The notes beneath the pieces are model-generated. The model worked only from the letters and a program-made list of their open reading frames with translations, had not been told where the DNA came from and ran no database searches. Positions 1 to 9,414 of a stretch of 64,000 bases of DNA are shown in pieces. Made by a program: the position numbers and the translations under genes. The stretch lies in the NCBI RefSeq assembly GCF_900455735.1, contig NZ_UAUI01000010.1:62001-126000 (forward strand), read 5' to 3'. The DNA comes from Rhodococcus wratislaviensis (GTDB lineage Bacteria; Actinomycetota; Actinomycetes; Mycobacteriales; Mycobacteriaceae). The first letter of the stretch is position 1. Each line of letters opens with the position of its first letter.

Positions 1-234
1 CAGGAGGTGGCCGTAGTGCGGGAGACCGTTCGCGAACGGCGGACCGTCGTAGAACACGAACTCGGGCGCGTCGTCGCGCTGGGCGACCGACGCCCGGAAG
101 GTGTCGTCCTCGTCCCAGCCGGCCAGCACACGCTGCTCGATCTGAGGGAACCGGACACCCGCATCCTGCGAGACGCCGTAGTCGACCTTGGGGTAGGACT
201 CGTTGCTGCTGGTCACGTTGCTGGTGTCGGTCAC
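1..234 (-). CDS. ileS: Isoleucyl-tRNA synthetase, N-terminal part (cut by window edge)
   Basis: Charges tRNA-Ile with isoleucine in the cytoplasm. Reading the minus strand from GTG gives about 78 codons that run off the window. They contain the class I synthetase N-terminal motif [18 protein letters not shown], including the HYGH variant of the HIGH signature that is typical of IleS. The start is a GTG preceded six bases upstream by GAGGAG. The leader is a T-box, which independently supports the assignment. Only the first part of the Rossmann fold is visible; the editing domain and KMSKS loop lie outside the window. Confidence 0.95.
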   Translation of the reverse strand, partial: MTDTSNVTSSNESYPKVDYGVSQDAGVRFPQIEQRVLAGWDEDDTFRASVAQRDDAPEFVFYDGPPFANGLPHYGHLL

Positions 235-247
235 CGCGATCTCCTCG

Positions 248-441
248 TGCCTGACGTACTCGGCACGGGGACGACGGAGACGCCTCCTGCGTCACCACCG
301 CGGTACCACCCCGCTTGCACCCCGGAGGGCGCCTCTCGGTGCCGGGCTGTGACGGGCCCACCCGTTCGGTTCTACTGAGCCGGCGTGCCGGCCGTTCTTC
401 CGAAGGCTCCCCGGTGATGGCCGGATCGTCGCCGCGAAACT
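248..441 (-). promoter_or_regulatory. Isoleucine T-box leader of ileS
   Basis: On the minus strand the leader carries the conserved T-box core GGGTGGTACCGCGG (around 298-311), whose TGGT can pair with the ACCA end of uncharged tRNA. Further upstream, in the Stem I region, is GGCCATCACCGGGGAGCC, with ATC (418-416) as the likely isoleucine specifier. No U-rich terminator follows; instead AGGAG-containing hairpins lie next to the ileS start, which fits the translational type of T-box known for actinobacterial ileS. The outer boundaries are approximate. A TAGACT hexamer near 470 could be the -10 element. Confidence 0.87.
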
Positions 442-495
442 CGGTTACTGAATTACTCGCTGAATGCAGTCTAGCCGCCACCCGCGTGCGGCAGC

Positions 496-747
496 TCAGT
501 CGCCCTCGTCGGATCCGGGCGTCGTGTCCGCGTCCCGTGCGGGACCACGTTCACCGGGGACACCGCTCGCGGGTTGCCCGGGCACGGCCGCCGCCTTCTT
601 GCCCGCGAGGGCGCTGACGAGCAGCAGGACCGCTCCGGCGACGCACACTACGATGCATCCCCAGGCCCACACGACCGAACCGGTCATGAGAGCCACCACC
701 AGGAGAGCGAACCCCACCGCTGCAAGAGCGAGTGTCACGACCAGCAC
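496..747 (-). CDS. Small two-span membrane protein, Rv2144c-like
   Basis: An 83-residue protein with two hydrophobic segments (about residues 3-21 and 25-48) followed by a hydrophilic tail rich in Pro, Gly and Asp. Its place directly downstream of wag31 and before ileS matches the position of the uncharacterised M. tuberculosis membrane protein Rv2144c. It starts at GTG, with AGAGG about eight bases upstream. Function unknown; the context suggests a link to the polar growth or division machinery, but this is inference only. Confidence 0.7.
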   Translation of the reverse strand: MLVVTLALAAVGFALLVVALMTGSVVWAWGCIVVCVAGAVLLLVSALAGKKAAAVPGQPASGVPGERGPARDADTTPGSDEGD

Positions 748-796
748 GGCTCAACCTCTATCCGGGCCGCTGGCTGGGCAACTACCGCGCGCTCAG

Positions 797-1642
797 TCAG
801 CTATTGCCCTTGGCGTAGGACTGGCTGTAATTGGACTGCGATCCACCCTGCGCGAACGAATCCTGACCGCCGTCCACCGGAACCGCGGATCCCCGCTGCT
901 CCAGCTCTTCGAGCTGCGACTCCAGGTACGACTTCAGGCGCACCCGGTACTCGCGCTCGAACGTCTTGAGCTGCTCGATACGGCCCTCCAGCACGGAACG
1001 CTGCTGGTTGATCGTCGCCATGATCTCGGTGTGCTTCTTCTCCGCGTCCGCCTGCAGCGCGTCGGCCTTCTCCTTGGCCTGGCGCAGCTGGGTCTCGGAA
1101 CGGGTCTGAGCGTCGGTGATCAGTGCTTCCGACTTCTGGCGGGCGTCCGCGATCATCGTCTCGGAACGGGTCCGCGCATCGCTGACCAGCTGCTCCGAGT
1201 TGGTGCGCGCGTTGCCGAGCAGCTGCTCGGACTCCGTCTTCGCGTCACTCGTGAGGCGGTCCGCCATCTCCTGGGCGAGACCCAGAACCTTGGCGGCCTG
1301 CATGTGAGCGTCGGCGCCCTGCGCGGGGGCTGCCGCAGCAGCAGCGGCGGGAGCCGGTGCCGGCGCGGGAGCCTTGGGCTGCTCGACGACGCGAGCCGGC
1401 TCCGCCTTGGGAGCGGGAGTCTGTGCCGCGGACGCAGGGCGTGGAGCCTTCTTCGCATCGGCGAGCTCCTTGTCGAGCTCCCCTACTCGCTGCCGAAGGT
1501 CGGCGTTCTCCTCGATCAGGCGCGACAACTCTTGCTCGACGAGGTCGAGAAACGCATCGACTTCGTCTTCGTTGTAGCCCCGCTTACCGATCGGTGGCTT
1601 GCTGAACGCGACATTGTGCACATCAGCGGGAGTCAGCGGCAT
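797..1642 (-). CDS. wag31: Polar growth scaffold DivIVA/Wag31
   Basis: Coiled-coil scaffold that assembles at cell poles and septa and directs peptidoglycan insertion in actinobacteria. The N-terminal DivIVA membrane-binding domain (residues 1-60) contains [20 protein letters not shown] Pro/Ala-rich linker (about 66-110) contains a TP site at Thr75, near the position of the PknA-phosphorylated threonine of mycobacterial Wag31. From about 125 to 200 an 11-residue pattern recurs ([22 protein letters not shown] and similar), giving a long coiled coil. At 281 residues the length is normal. It is the next-to-last gene of the cluster. The ATG start has GAAGG just upstream. Confidence 0.96.
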   Translation of the reverse strand: MPLTPADVHNVAFSKPPIGKRGYNEDEVDAFLDLVEQELSRLIEENADLRQRVGELDKELADAKKAPRPASAAQTPAPKAEPARVVEQPKAPAPAPAPAAAAAAAPAQGADAHMQAAKVLGLAQEMADRLTSDAKTESEQLLGNARTNSEQLVSDARTRSETMIADARQKSEALITDAQTRSETQLRQAKEKADALQADAEKKHTEIMATINQQRSVLEGRIEQLKTFEREYRVRLKSYLESQLEELEQRGSAVPVDGGQDSFAQGGSQSNYSQSYAKGNS

Positions 1643-1744
1643 GGAAGGATCCCTTCACGCGTCATTTGGCGGTCTAGCAAGCATTCAGTTACAGCGCAGT
1701 CTACGTAACGGTGAAACAAGACTGGATCAATGGGGTCCATTCTG

Positions 1745-2047
1745 TCACACCAGACCCGTAGCACGCGCTTGTCCCTGAACGATCGACATCAGGATGAAGA
1801 CGATGAACAGCAAGACCATGATGGATAGATCCAACCGCACCCCACCGAGATTGATCGGGGGGATCAACCGCCGTAGCAGTTTGACCGGTGGATCGGTGAC
1901 CGTAAAAATCGCCTCGAGAATAACGACCACGACGCCGGTTGGCCGCCAGTCTCGTGCGAAGGTCCGTACGAACTCGACAATGATTCTGCCGATGAGTAGC
2001 AGCCAAAAGACAAACAGTATCAAGTAGATCACCGAGAACAAGGCCAC
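1745..2047 (-). CDS. YggT family membrane protein (Rv2146c-like)
   Basis: About 100 residues with hydrophobic segments near residues 1-20, 36-50 and 72-92, and the YggT motif region TDPPVKLLRRLIPP between them. It sits between sepF and wag31, as in M. tuberculosis and corynebacteria. YggT proteins are integral membrane proteins of uncertain role; osmotic tolerance and assistance to division proteins have been suggested. The GTG start is chosen because the alignment with mycobacterial Rv2146c begins there; a TTG two codons later is better spaced from GAAGG and is an alternative. A longer upstream reading frame is not credible as protein. Confidence 0.85.
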   Translation of the reverse strand: MALFSVIYLILFVFWLLLIGRIIVEFVRTFARDWRPTGVVVVILEAIFTVTDPPVKLLRRLIPPINLGGVRLDLSIMVLLFIVFILMSIVQGQARATGLV

Positions 2048-2180
2048 ACCTTCACTCTGCCTGAGAATGTCCGGCCGATCAAAACGAGCCGCGTGGCCAG
2101 GGCTTTCTCCGCCACAGCCGCCGCGGCCCGCGTCGTTTCGGACGTTCGGATCCCGATGGTCGTTTTCCCCGCTCCCCGGT

Positions 2181-2858
2181 TTACTTCTGGCTGTAGAAGC
2201 CGGTTTCCGCGATGCGGCGACGCTCCTCGGCGGACACGTCGATGTCTGCGGGTGAGAGCAAGAACACCTTCGTGGCCACCTTGTCGAAGGACCCACGCAG
2301 CGCGAATGCCAACCCGGCAGCGAAATCGACGAGGCGCTTGGCGTCGGCGTTGCTCATCTCGACGAGGTCCATGATGACGGGAGTGCCGTCACGGAACCGC
2401 TCGCCGATCGTGCGGGCCTCCCCGTAGTCGCGGGGGCGCAGCGTGGTGATCTTGGACAGCGGGCCGCCCTCGTCGAAGAGGGGTCCGCGACGACTCTCCA
2501 CCCGCTCGGACCGCGTGTCGACGGCCAGCGCGCCGCGGGTGCTGCCGCGCACCGCACCGCTCGCGCTGGGACGGGCCGACCGGACGGCCACGGGTTCCAC
2601 CCGGGACGAGTGCCGGGGGCCGTCGTATCGGTCGAAGTCGTCGTCGAGGTCGTCCCGGCGGCCGGGAGCGTAGGCAGCCTTACTGAAGGCCGGTTCGGCG
2701 AAGTCACGGTCGTCGCGGTCGAGGTAGGGATCACGTCCACTGTCGCGGGCCGGTCGAGCGGGCCTGCGGGCAGGTTCCGGCTCGTCCAGGTACTCGTCCT
2801 CGTAGTCGTCGAGGGGAACCATGCCGAAGTAAGCCTTGAACTTGTGCAGACTGCTCAT
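2181..2858 (-). CDS. sepF: Cell division protein SepF
   Basis: FtsZ-binding protein that tethers the Z ring to the membrane in Gram-positive bacteria. The N-terminus [13 protein letters not shown] is the amphipathic membrane-targeting helix. An acidic and Arg-rich linker follows (about 15-140), then the compact SepF domain (about 145-225) containing [20 protein letters not shown]. At 225 residues it is close to mycobacterial SepF. The ATG is preceded by AAGGAAGG with good spacing. It lies downstream of ftsZ and yggS in the usual order, so the stoichiometry of ring components is probably set by one transcript. Confidence 0.95.
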   Translation of the reverse strand: MSSLHKFKAYFGMVPLDDYEDEYLDEPEPARRPARPARDSGRDPYLDRDDRDFAEPAFSKAAYAPGRRDDLDDDFDRYDGPRHSSRVEPVAVRSARPSASGAVRGSTRGALAVDTRSERVESRRGPLFDEGGPLSKITTLRPRDYGEARTIGERFRDGTPVIMDLVEMSNADAKRLVDFAAGLAFALRGSFDKVATKVFLLSPADIDVSAEERRRIAETGFYSQK

Positions 2859-2943
2859 TGATCGACCTTCCTTGGCGCGGCGGACAGGATCCAACTGCGA
2901 CCGGTCGCAGCGGTGTGGACGGGTTGGCGATCACCTGGGCGAT

Positions 2944-3669
2944 CTATTTCGAGGTTATAGGCCTCGAACCCAACAGCGCGGTTCCGACACGCACGCACGT
3001 CGACCCGTGTCGGACAGCGTGCTCGAGATCATTCGTCATGCCCGCCGAGAGTTCCGTCGCATCCGGATGGTCGCGCCTCAGCCGCGCGTGTATCTTCTCC
3101 AGTTCCTCGAACGCCGCATCCGGGTCGGCATCGATCGGCGGAACCGCCATCAGCCCGCGGTATTCGAGTCCCGGCGACGACTGCACCTGCGCGGCAAGAT
3201 GTTCGAGGTCGGCGATCGCGGCACCGCCGCGCTGCGGATCGCCGTCCAGACTGACCTGCAGCAGCACCCGCAGCGGCTCGGGCCGCTCCCCCGCCTCGAG
3301 TGCCGTGGTCGCCGCGCGACCGAGGGCGCCGACGAGGCGTTCGCTGTCCACCGAGTGGATGGCGTACGCCCAGTGCGCGACGGCCTTCGCCTTGTTGCGC
3401 TGGAGGTGTCCGATCATGTGCCACCGCACCGACGGATCCGCCACCGCGGTCCGGAACTCCGCGATCTTGGCCGTGGCCTCCTGCTCCCGTGACTCCCCGA
3501 ACTCGCGGCACCCGAGGTCGTACAGGATCCGCGCGTCGGATTCGGGGAAGAACTTGGTGACGGGCAGCAGCGACACTTCCGCGGGGTCGCGGCCGGCGTC
3601 CCGGCACGCCGCGTCGAGCCGTGCGCGCACGGCGCCGAGCGCAGTCTCGATCTCCCCGACCCTGCTCAT
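2944..3669 (-). CDS. YggS/PLPBP family pyridoxal-phosphate homeostasis protein
   Basis: Single-domain alanine-racemase-like TIM barrel that binds PLP without a known catalytic role and helps amino-acid and PLP homeostasis. The PLP lysine lies in LLPVTKFFP; HMIGHLQRNKAK, LSAGMTNDLEHAV and GSTCVRVGTALLG are the family signatures. The start is uncertain: ATG at 3669 has GGAG nine bases upstream and is chosen here; a GTG at 3720 would overlap the pgeF stop as GTGA and add 17 residues. It lies between pgeF and sepF, a conserved arrangement in Gram-positive division clusters. Confidence 0.92.
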   Translation of the reverse strand: MSRVGEIETALGAVRARLDAACRDAGRDPAEVSLLPVTKFFPESDARILYDLGCREFGESREQEATAKIAEFRTAVADPSVRWHMIGHLQRNKAKAVAHWAYAIHSVDSERLVGALGRAATTALEAGERPEPLRVLLQVSLDGDPQRGGAAIADLEHLAAQVQSSPGLEYRGLMAVPPIDADPDAAFEELEKIHARLRRDHPDATELSAGMTNDLEHAVRHGSTCVRVGTALLGSRPITSK

Positions 3670-3716
3670 CGTTTCCACTCCCACACCGAATCCCTCGCCG
3701 CCACCGGCGGCACTCG

Positions 3717-4460
3717 TCACACGCTGTCTTGCCCAGTATCCATCCAGATCACCGCCGCGAGCCGACCGGTCGGGGCCTGCCGGCGATGACTGAACAGTGT
3801 CTGGTCCTCGATGGTGCAGCGCGGATCCTCCGCCACTCCCGCGACACCCGCGTCGAGCAGCTGCTTCCGCAGGCCGGCCCGCAGGTCCAGGCCGGGGGTG
3901 CCCTTGACGGTGCGGGTGGCGCTGCCGGGAAGGAACTTCTCGACGTCCGCCTGCATCGCCGCGGGGACCTCGTACTGTCGGCCGCTCGCCGCCGGACCCA
4001 GGAACGCGCCGATCCGGTCGAGCCGCGCCCCCTGCTCGACCATGACGTCGAGCACCCGCGGGACGATGCCGATGCGGGCACCGATCCGGCCGGCGTGGAC
4101 GGCGGCGATCACCCCGGCCTCGTCGTCGGACAGCAGCACCGGGACGCAGTCGGCGCTGAGGGTCGCGAGCGCGAGCCCCGGCACCGTCGTCACCAGCGCG
4201 TCCGTGGCGGGCACCGGCGCGTCGGTGGGCCCGTCGACCACGGTCACGGTGCGACTGTGGATCTGCTCCATCCAGACCAGATGGTCGAAGGCCACGCCGA
4301 TGTTGTCTGCCAGTCGACGCCGGTTGGCCTCCACCGCGGCCGGATCGTCGCCGACGTGATCACCGAGGTTGAACGTGTCGTACGGTGCGACGGAGTGCCC
4401 TCCGGCACGGGTGGTGACGACCCGGCGAACCCTGAAATCGGGGGCGGACGGTGAGCTCAA
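3717..4460 (-). CDS. pgeF: Polyphenol oxidase/laccase-family peptidoglycan editing factor PgeF
   Basis: Member of the YfiH/DUF152 family; the E. coli member removes L-Ser-containing muropeptide precursors and so edits MurC products. The Cys-His metal/active-site residues are visible as His68 (EQIHSR), Cys105 (SADCVP) and His122 (AVHAG). [12 protein letters not shown] and TLFSHRR are other family signatures. Length 247. The frame opens with TTG overlapping the ftsZ stop as TTGA, so translation is probably coupled to ftsZ; a start further in is possible because no Shine-Dalgarno sequence is seen. Confidence 0.9.
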   Translation of the reverse strand: MSSPSAPDFRVRRVVTTRAGGHSVAPYDTFNLGDHVGDDPAAVEANRRRLADNIGVAFDHLVWMEQIHSRTVTVVDGPTDAPVPATDALVTTVPGLALATLSADCVPVLLSDDEAGVIAAVHAGRIGARIGIVPRVLDVMVEQGARLDRIGAFLGPAASGRQYEVPAAMQADVEKFLPGSATRTVKGTPGLDLRAGLRKQLLDAGVAGVAEDPRCTIEDQTLFSHRRQAPTGRLAAVIWMDTGQDSV

Positions 4461-5656
4461 CGACGCATGAAGGAGGGCACGTCGACTTCGTCTTCACCCT
4501 CCTCGTCGGACACCGGCACCGCGCGGGACTGACCGTTTCCCGGCAGTGGCGGGAGACTGCTCGGGCTCTGGTGGGAGCTGATCGTCTCTCGGGTCACCGA
4601 CATCGGCTCGCTGTGCTGCTGCTCGGCCGACTGTCCTACCTCGCCTGCCCGCCCGGCTCCGATGGCGCTGCGACCGGCAGCGCCCGACTCGACCGGCCGG
4701 CGGGCGGGGGCGCCGCCGTCGAACCCGGCGGCGATGACGGTGACCCGCACCTCGTCGCCGAGCGAATCGTCGATGACGGTGCCGAAGATGATGTTGGCGT
4801 CGATGTGGGCGGCTTCCTGCACCAGCGACGCCGCCTCGTTGATCTCGAACAGGCCGAGGTCGCTGCCACCGGCGATCGAGAGCAGCACGCCGCGCGCACC
4901 CTCCATCGACGCCTCGAGCAGCGGAGAGTTGATCGCCGATTCCGCGGCCTTGATGGCCCGGCCCTCGCCGCGCGAGGATCCGATGCCCATCAGCGCGCTA
5001 CCCGCGCCGGACATGACGCCCTTGACGTCGGCGAAGTCGACGTTGATCAATCCGGGGGTGGTGATGAGGTCGGTGATGCCCTGGACACCGTTGAGCAGGA
5101 CCTCGTCGGCACTGCGGAACGCGTCCATGAGGCTTACGGCGGCGTCGCCGAGCTGCAGGAGGCGGTCGTTCGGGATCACGATGAGGGTGTCGCACGATTC
5201 GCGCAGCGACTGGATACCGGTGTCGGCCTGGCCGCCGCGGCGCTTGCCCTCGAAGGAGAAGGGGCGGGTGACGACACCGACGGTGAGGGCTCCGAGCTTG
5301 CGCGCGATACTCGCGACGACCGGTGCGCCACCCGTACCCGTGCCGCCGCCCTCGCCTGCGGTCACGAACACCATGTCGGCGCCCTTGAGGACTTCCTCGA
5401 TCTCGTCCTTGTGGTCTTCTGCGGCCTTGCGGCCGACTTCGGGATCCGCGCCGGCGCCGAGCCCGCGGGTGAGTTCCCGGCCGACGTCGAGCTTGACGTC
5501 GGCGTCACTCATCAGCAGCGCTTGCGCGTCGGTGTTGACGGCAATGAACTCGACTCCCTTGAGTCCCTGCTCGATCATCCGGTTGACTGCGTTCACGCCG
5601 CCGCCGCCGATGCCGACGACCTTTATTACGGCGAGGTAGTTGTGCGGGGGCGTCAT
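4457..5656 (-). CDS. ftsZ: Cell division GTPase FtsZ
   Basis: Tubulin-like GTPase that forms the Z ring. The GTP-binding domain starts at [16 protein letters not shown], and the tubulin signature GGGTGTGG lies at residues 103-110. Near residues 310-390 is a low-complexity linker, ending in the conserved C-terminal peptide DVPSFMRR that binds SepF and FtsW partners. 399 residues from the chosen ATG; upstream in-frame codons belong to the leader. The ORF is preceded by a 217-base gap to ftsQ with its own likely promoter, as expected for a gene that needs high expression. Confidence 0.98.
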   Translation of the reverse strand: MTPPHNYLAVIKVVGIGGGGVNAVNRMIEQGLKGVEFIAVNTDAQALLMSDADVKLDVGRELTRGLGAGADPEVGRKAAEDHKDEIEEVLKGADMVFVTAGEGGGTGTGGAPVVASIARKLGALTVGVVTRPFSFEGKRRGGQADTGIQSLRESCDTLIVIPNDRLLQLGDAAVSLMDAFRSADEVLLNGVQGITDLITTPGLINVDFADVKGVMSGAGSALMGIGSSRGEGRAIKAAESAINSPLLEASMEGARGVLLSIAGGSDLGLFEINEAASLVQEAAHIDANIIFGTVIDDSLGDEVRVTVIAAGFDGGAPARRPVESGAAGRSAIGAGRAGEVGQSAEQQHSEPMSVTRETISSHQSPSSLPPLPGNGQSRAVPVSDEEGEDEVDVPSFMRR

Positions 5657-5712
5657 CGGCTCTCGCCTTCCATGAGTGTGTATCACGCTTTCGTACAGAT
5701 CGGTCCAGCCTG

Positions 5713-5750
5713 AACCCTCAACCTCAACCATAGGGTTACGGTTATGTCAA
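5713..5750 (-). promoter_or_regulatory. Putative ftsZ promoter/repeat region
   Basis: On the minus strand TTGACA (5750-5745) and TATGGT (5732-5727) lie 12 bases apart, too close to serve one sigma-70 promoter, so probably only one is used. The same stretch holds an inverted repeat AACCCT...AGGGTT (arms 5713-5718 and 5732-5737) and a tandem GGTTGAGGTTGAGGGTT. It is the only AT-richer island in the gap upstream of ftsZ. Function is inferred from position only. Confidence 0.4.
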
Positions 5751-5873
5751 GTGCTGCTCGACTAGAGCGAAACGCTATGCACCGGCACAGGGATACGCCA
5801 TTAGGCGCGCCGAGACGCGCCGAGTTATTTGACGAACTCGCCCGCAACTCTTTCGCTTCCGGGTCACCACCCG

Positions 5874-6761
5874 TCACCGCACCGTCGGCAGGTCGGGACT
5901 CGACACGTCGTAGGTCTGCCCGGGCTGGGTGAGCAGCGGCAGGGTGACCGCAGCCTTGCGCTCGGACTTCTCCGTACCGCCCCACACCACGATCCGGCCG
6001 TCGAGCAGCGTCACCGAGATATCCGAAATCGACTTCGCCGCAACCTGTCCCACCTGACCGCGCAGCTGCGGCGGCATCGACTCCAGCACCTCGATCGCCG
6101 CCTCCGTCGACGGGTCGCGCCACCCCGGCGACTCCGTCACCAGACGCGGCACCCCGGGCGGCGGCGGTGCGATCTCGTAGTCCACGGCCTCCGCGTCGAG
6201 GAGATGGGTACCGCCGGGGCTGTCGACGAACACGACGGGCACCCGCTCGGTTACCGTCACCCGGATGGTGGACGGGTACACCCGCTGGACGCGCGCGGAC
6301 GCCACCTTCGGGATCGCGGCGACCCGCTGAGCCGCACCCTCCGTATCGACACGCAGCAACGGCTGTCCCTGCGGCACCGCCAGCACCTGGCGAATCTGCT
6401 CCCCGGAAATCGACGTCGCCCCCGCGACGTCCGTCTCCCGCACCGACAGCAGCGGCGTGAACCAGGCGACGAGACCGAGGGCCACGACCACGACGACGCC
6501 GACGACGCCCATCACCGACGGCCGCCGGTACCACGGCCGCCGCGGCGTCTCCACCGCGGCGGACTTCCGTGCCGCCGAAGCCGATTCGCGGGTGCGCCGG
6601 GTTCCGGGGTCGGTGACCGTCGAGGTGCGCCGGCGCGACGACGTCCGATCGCTCGCCGTCGCGCGGGCACCGGCCGCACCCCCCGGCCGCGGACTGCGCT
6701 GGACGTCGCGGCGGACAGGGCGGTCCGGCCGCTCGGACCGGCCCCGACGCTCCCGCGTCAT
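5874..6761 (-). CDS. ftsQ: Cell division protein FtsQ (POTRA domain)
   Basis: Bitopic divisome protein linking early and late division proteins. A long Arg/Pro-rich cytoplasmic tail (residues 1-80) precedes one transmembrane segment (about 84-104). The extracytoplasmic POTRA domain begins at [19 protein letters not shown] and is followed by the FtsQ beta domain with [19 protein letters not shown]. 295 residues. Its ATG overlaps the murC stop as ATGA. The basic tail is longer than in enterobacteria, as usual in actinobacteria. Confidence 0.95.
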   Translation of the reverse strand: MTRERRGRSERPDRPVRRDVQRSPRPGGAAGARATASDRTSSRRRTSTVTDPGTRRTRESASAARKSAAVETPRRPWYRRPSVMGVVGVVVVVALGLVAWFTPLLSVRETDVAGATSISGEQIRQVLAVPQGQPLLRVDTEGAAQRVAAIPKVASARVQRVYPSTIRVTVTERVPVVFVDSPGGTHLLDAEAVDYEIAPPPPGVPRLVTESPGWRDPSTEAAIEVLESMPPQLRGQVGQVAAKSISDISVTLLDGRIVVWGGTEKSERKAAVTLPLLTQPGQTYDVSSPDLPTVR

Positions 6762-8269
6762 CGCGACGGGTGGTGGTGCGGAGCCGCACGCAGAGCGTCG
6801 AGGATCTGGTTGCCGAGCATCGTCACGTCACCGGCACCCATGGTGATCACCACGTCCCCGGGGGACGCGAGCGCCGCGACCTGCCGCGGCGCCTGCGACA
6901 GGTCCGGCTGGTAGTGCACCGGCTTCGACACCGACAGCGCGACCAGGGCGCCGCTGACGCCGGGGAGCGGTTCTTCCCGCGCGCCGTACACGTCGAGGAC
7001 CACGACCTCGTCGGCGAGGTCGAGCGCGTGCCCGAACTCTTCCGCGAATGTTGCTGTCCGGGAATACAGGTGGGGCTGGAACACCACAATGACTTTGCCG
7101 CTGCGCACCGAATCCTCCGACTCGCGGCGGTCGGCCTCGTGGGGCTGGCGCACCAGATCGGCGGCGGCGCCGAGCACGGCACGCACCTCCGTCGGATGAT
7201 GCGCGTAGTCGTCGAACACGCGGACCCCGTGCTCGCGGCCGGTGAACTGGAACCGGCGGTGCACTCCCCCGAATCCGGCGATACCTTCGAGGATCTCGTC
7301 CACGTCGGCGCCCGCCTCCCGGGCGGCGAGAAGAGCGGCCAGCGCGTTGAGGGCCATGTGCCTGCCGGGCACACCCATCCGGACCGTCCTCGGCGACTGC
7401 TCGCCTGCCAGCTGGAACTGCAGGACTCCGCCGACGTCCCTGGCCTCGAAGCTCAGCAGTCGCGCGCCGACCTCGACGCCGTCGACGGGAGCGAAGGCCC
7501 CGTCGGCGTACTCGGCGCTGCCGTATCCCAGCACCCGCACACCGGGCAGTCCCCGCGCCGCCACCCGCTGCGCGAGCGCCGCGGACCCCGGATCGTCGAG
7601 ACAGGCGACGAGCAGACCACCGGGCGACAGACGTGCCGCGAAATCGTCGAACACCTGGATGTACGCCTCGGTGCTGCCGAAGTAGTCGAGGTGGTCGGCT
7701 TCGACGTTGGTGACGACGACGACGTCCGGTTCGTACTGGAGCAGCGAACCGTCACTCTCGTCGGCCTCCGCGACGAACACGTCGCCGCTGCCGTGGTGGG
7801 CGTTGGTTCCGGCCTCGTTGAGTTCGCCGCCGACCGCGAACGACGGATCGAAACCGCAGTGTTGCAGCGCCACCACCAGCATCGACGTGGTCGACGTCTT
7901 GCCGTGGGTGCCCGACACCAGCAGGGTGCGGTGCCCCTGCATCAGCGAGGCCAGCACCGCGGGTCGCAGGATCACGGGAATCCCGCGCCGGGCCGCTTCC
8001 ACGAGTTCCGGGTTGTCCTTGGGGATCGCGGCGTGGGTGGTGACCACGACGGTCGGGCCGCCGGGGAGGAGGTCGAGTGCGCCGGCGTCGTGGCCGATGC
8101 GGACGTGCGCGCCGCGGGCACGCAGCGCGAGGACGCCGCGGCTCTCCTTGGCGTCCGATCCGGACACCTGCCCTCCCCTGGCCAGCAGGATCCGCGCGAT
8201 TCCGGACATTCCGGCGCCGCCGATCCCGACCATGTGGACACGTTCCAACTCCGCGGGCAGGTCGGTCAT
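6758..8269 (-). CDS. murC: UDP-N-acetylmuramate--L-alanine ligase
   Basis: Adds L-Ala to UDP-MurNAc with ATP, the first Mur ligase step. The N-terminal Rossmann domain opens with [14 protein letters not shown]; the ATP loop [10 protein letters not shown] is at residues 119-128; the central-domain EADESD and C-terminal [10 protein letters not shown] motifs are those of MurC. 503 residues. It overlaps murG upstream and ftsQ downstream by four bases each, so it is translated inside a coupled chain. Confidence 0.97.
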   Translation of the reverse strand: MTDLPAELERVHMVGIGGAGMSGIARILLARGGQVSGSDAKESRGVLALRARGAHVRIGHDAGALDLLPGGPTVVVTTHAAIPKDNPELVEAARRGIPVILRPAVLASLMQGHRTLLVSGTHGKTSTTSMLVVALQHCGFDPSFAVGGELNEAGTNAHHGSGDVFVAEADESDGSLLQYEPDVVVVTNVEADHLDYFGSTEAYIQVFDDFAARLSPGGLLVACLDDPGSAALAQRVAARGLPGVRVLGYGSAEYADGAFAPVDGVEVGARLLSFEARDVGGVLQFQLAGEQSPRTVRMGVPGRHMALNALAALLAAREAGADVDEILEGIAGFGGVHRRFQFTGREHGVRVFDDYAHHPTEVRAVLGAAADLVRQPHEADRRESEDSVRSGKVIVVFQPHLYSRTATFAEEFGHALDLADEVVVLDVYGAREEPLPGVSGALVALSVSKPVHYQPDLSQAPRQVAALASPGDVVITMGAGDVTMLGNQILDALRAAPHHHPSR

Positions 8270-9414
8270 CGGGTTCCCCTTGTCAGCGCGGCCACGTCGA
8301 GCACGATGCGCGCAACCTCGGTGGCTGCGCTACGGTGACCCGCGCCGGCCGCACGTCGCCCCATCTCCTCGAGCTGTGCGGGGTCGCGCAGCAGCGGGAT
8401 CACGGTCTCCGCGACGAATCCGGCGGACAGGTCTCCGTCGGCGACAATCATTCCACCTCCGGCGGCGACCACCGGTCGCGCGTTCAGTTCCTGCTCCCCG
8501 TTGCCGTGCGGCAGCGGCACGTACACCGCGGGAAGTCCCACCGCCGACACCTCCGCCACCGTCATCGCACCCGACCGGCAGATCACCGCGTCCGCGGCCG
8601 AGTAGGCGAGATCCATCCGCGACAGGTAGGGAACGGCCACGTACGGCGGGCCGCCCGGTGTCGCGGGAACGTCGAGGCTGTTCTTCGGTCCGTGCGCGTG
8701 CAGAACGGCCACACCGGCCGCGGCGAGCGACTCCGCCGCGCCCGACACGGCCTCGTTGAGCGACCGCGCGCCCTGCGAACCGCCGAAGACGAGCAGCACG
8801 GGACCGTCGGCGGGGAGGCCGAAGTGTGCGCGTGCCTCCGCCCGCAGGGCGGCCCGGTCGAGACCGGTGATCGATGCCCGGACCGGGATCCCGAGGATCT
8901 CCGCGTCCGAGCGGCCGCGCGCGGAGACTCCGGAACCGGCGACCGCGGCCAGGACCCGGGCGGCGCGTCGGGCACCGATCTTGTTCGCGATCCCGGCGCT
9001 GGCGTTCGCCTCGTGCACCACGATCGGTATGCGGCGCCTGCGGCGGAGCAGTCCGGGGCCGGCCGCCAGATATGCGGGCAGCGCGACGTACCCGCCGAAT
9101 CCGACGACGACGTCGGCGCCGGTCGCGTCGAGCACCTCGCGGGTGCGGCGCACCGACGCGCGCACCCGGCCGGGAAGCCGCAGCAGGTCGAGGGTGGGTT
9201 TACGGGGCAGCGGCACCGGCGGAATGAGCTCGAGCGGGTAGCCCCGCTCGGGAACCAGGGTGGTTTCGAGGCCGCGCGCCGTGCCGAGAGCGGTCACCAC
9301 CGCGCTGTCGTCGATCGCCTTGATCGCATCGGCCACTGCCAGAGCCGGTTCGATGTGCCCGGCGGTACCACCACCGGCCACGATCACCGACAGGGTGGAC
9401 TTGTCGCCGTTCAC
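8266..9414 (-). CDS. murG: Undecaprenyl-PP-MurNAc-pentapeptide GlcNAc transferase MurG
   Basis: GT28 enzyme at the inner face of the membrane that turns lipid I into lipid II. The N-terminal G loop [13 protein letters not shown] is at residues 14-26; GFGGYVALP and, in the C-terminal donor-binding domain, [11 protein letters not shown] and [10 protein letters not shown] are diagnostic. 382 residues. The GTG start overlaps the ftsW stop as GTGA. It sits between ftsW and murC as in mycobacteria. Confidence 0.97.
   Translation of the reverse strand: MNGDKSTLSVIVAGGGTAGHIEPALAVADAIKAIDDSAVVTALGTARGLETTLVPERGYPLELIPPVPLPRKPTLDLLRLPGRVRASVRRTREVLDATGADVVVGFGGYVALPAYLAAGPGLLRRRRRIPIVVHEANASAGIANKIGARRAARVLAAVAGSGVSARGRSDAEILGIPVRASITGLDRAALRAEARAHFGLPADGPVLLVFGGSQGARSLNEAVSGAAESLAAAGVAVLHAHGPKNSLDVPATPGGPPYVAVPYLSRMDLAYSAADAVICRSGAMTVAEVSAVGLPAVYVPLPHGNGEQELNARPVVAAGGGMIVADGDLSAGFVAETVIPLLRDPAQLEEMGRRAAGAGHRSAATEVARIVLDVAALTRGTR

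Noticed and set aside
6770-8338. Long plus-strand open frame across murC
   Set aside because: His/Arg/Val-rich mirror of murC without family features.
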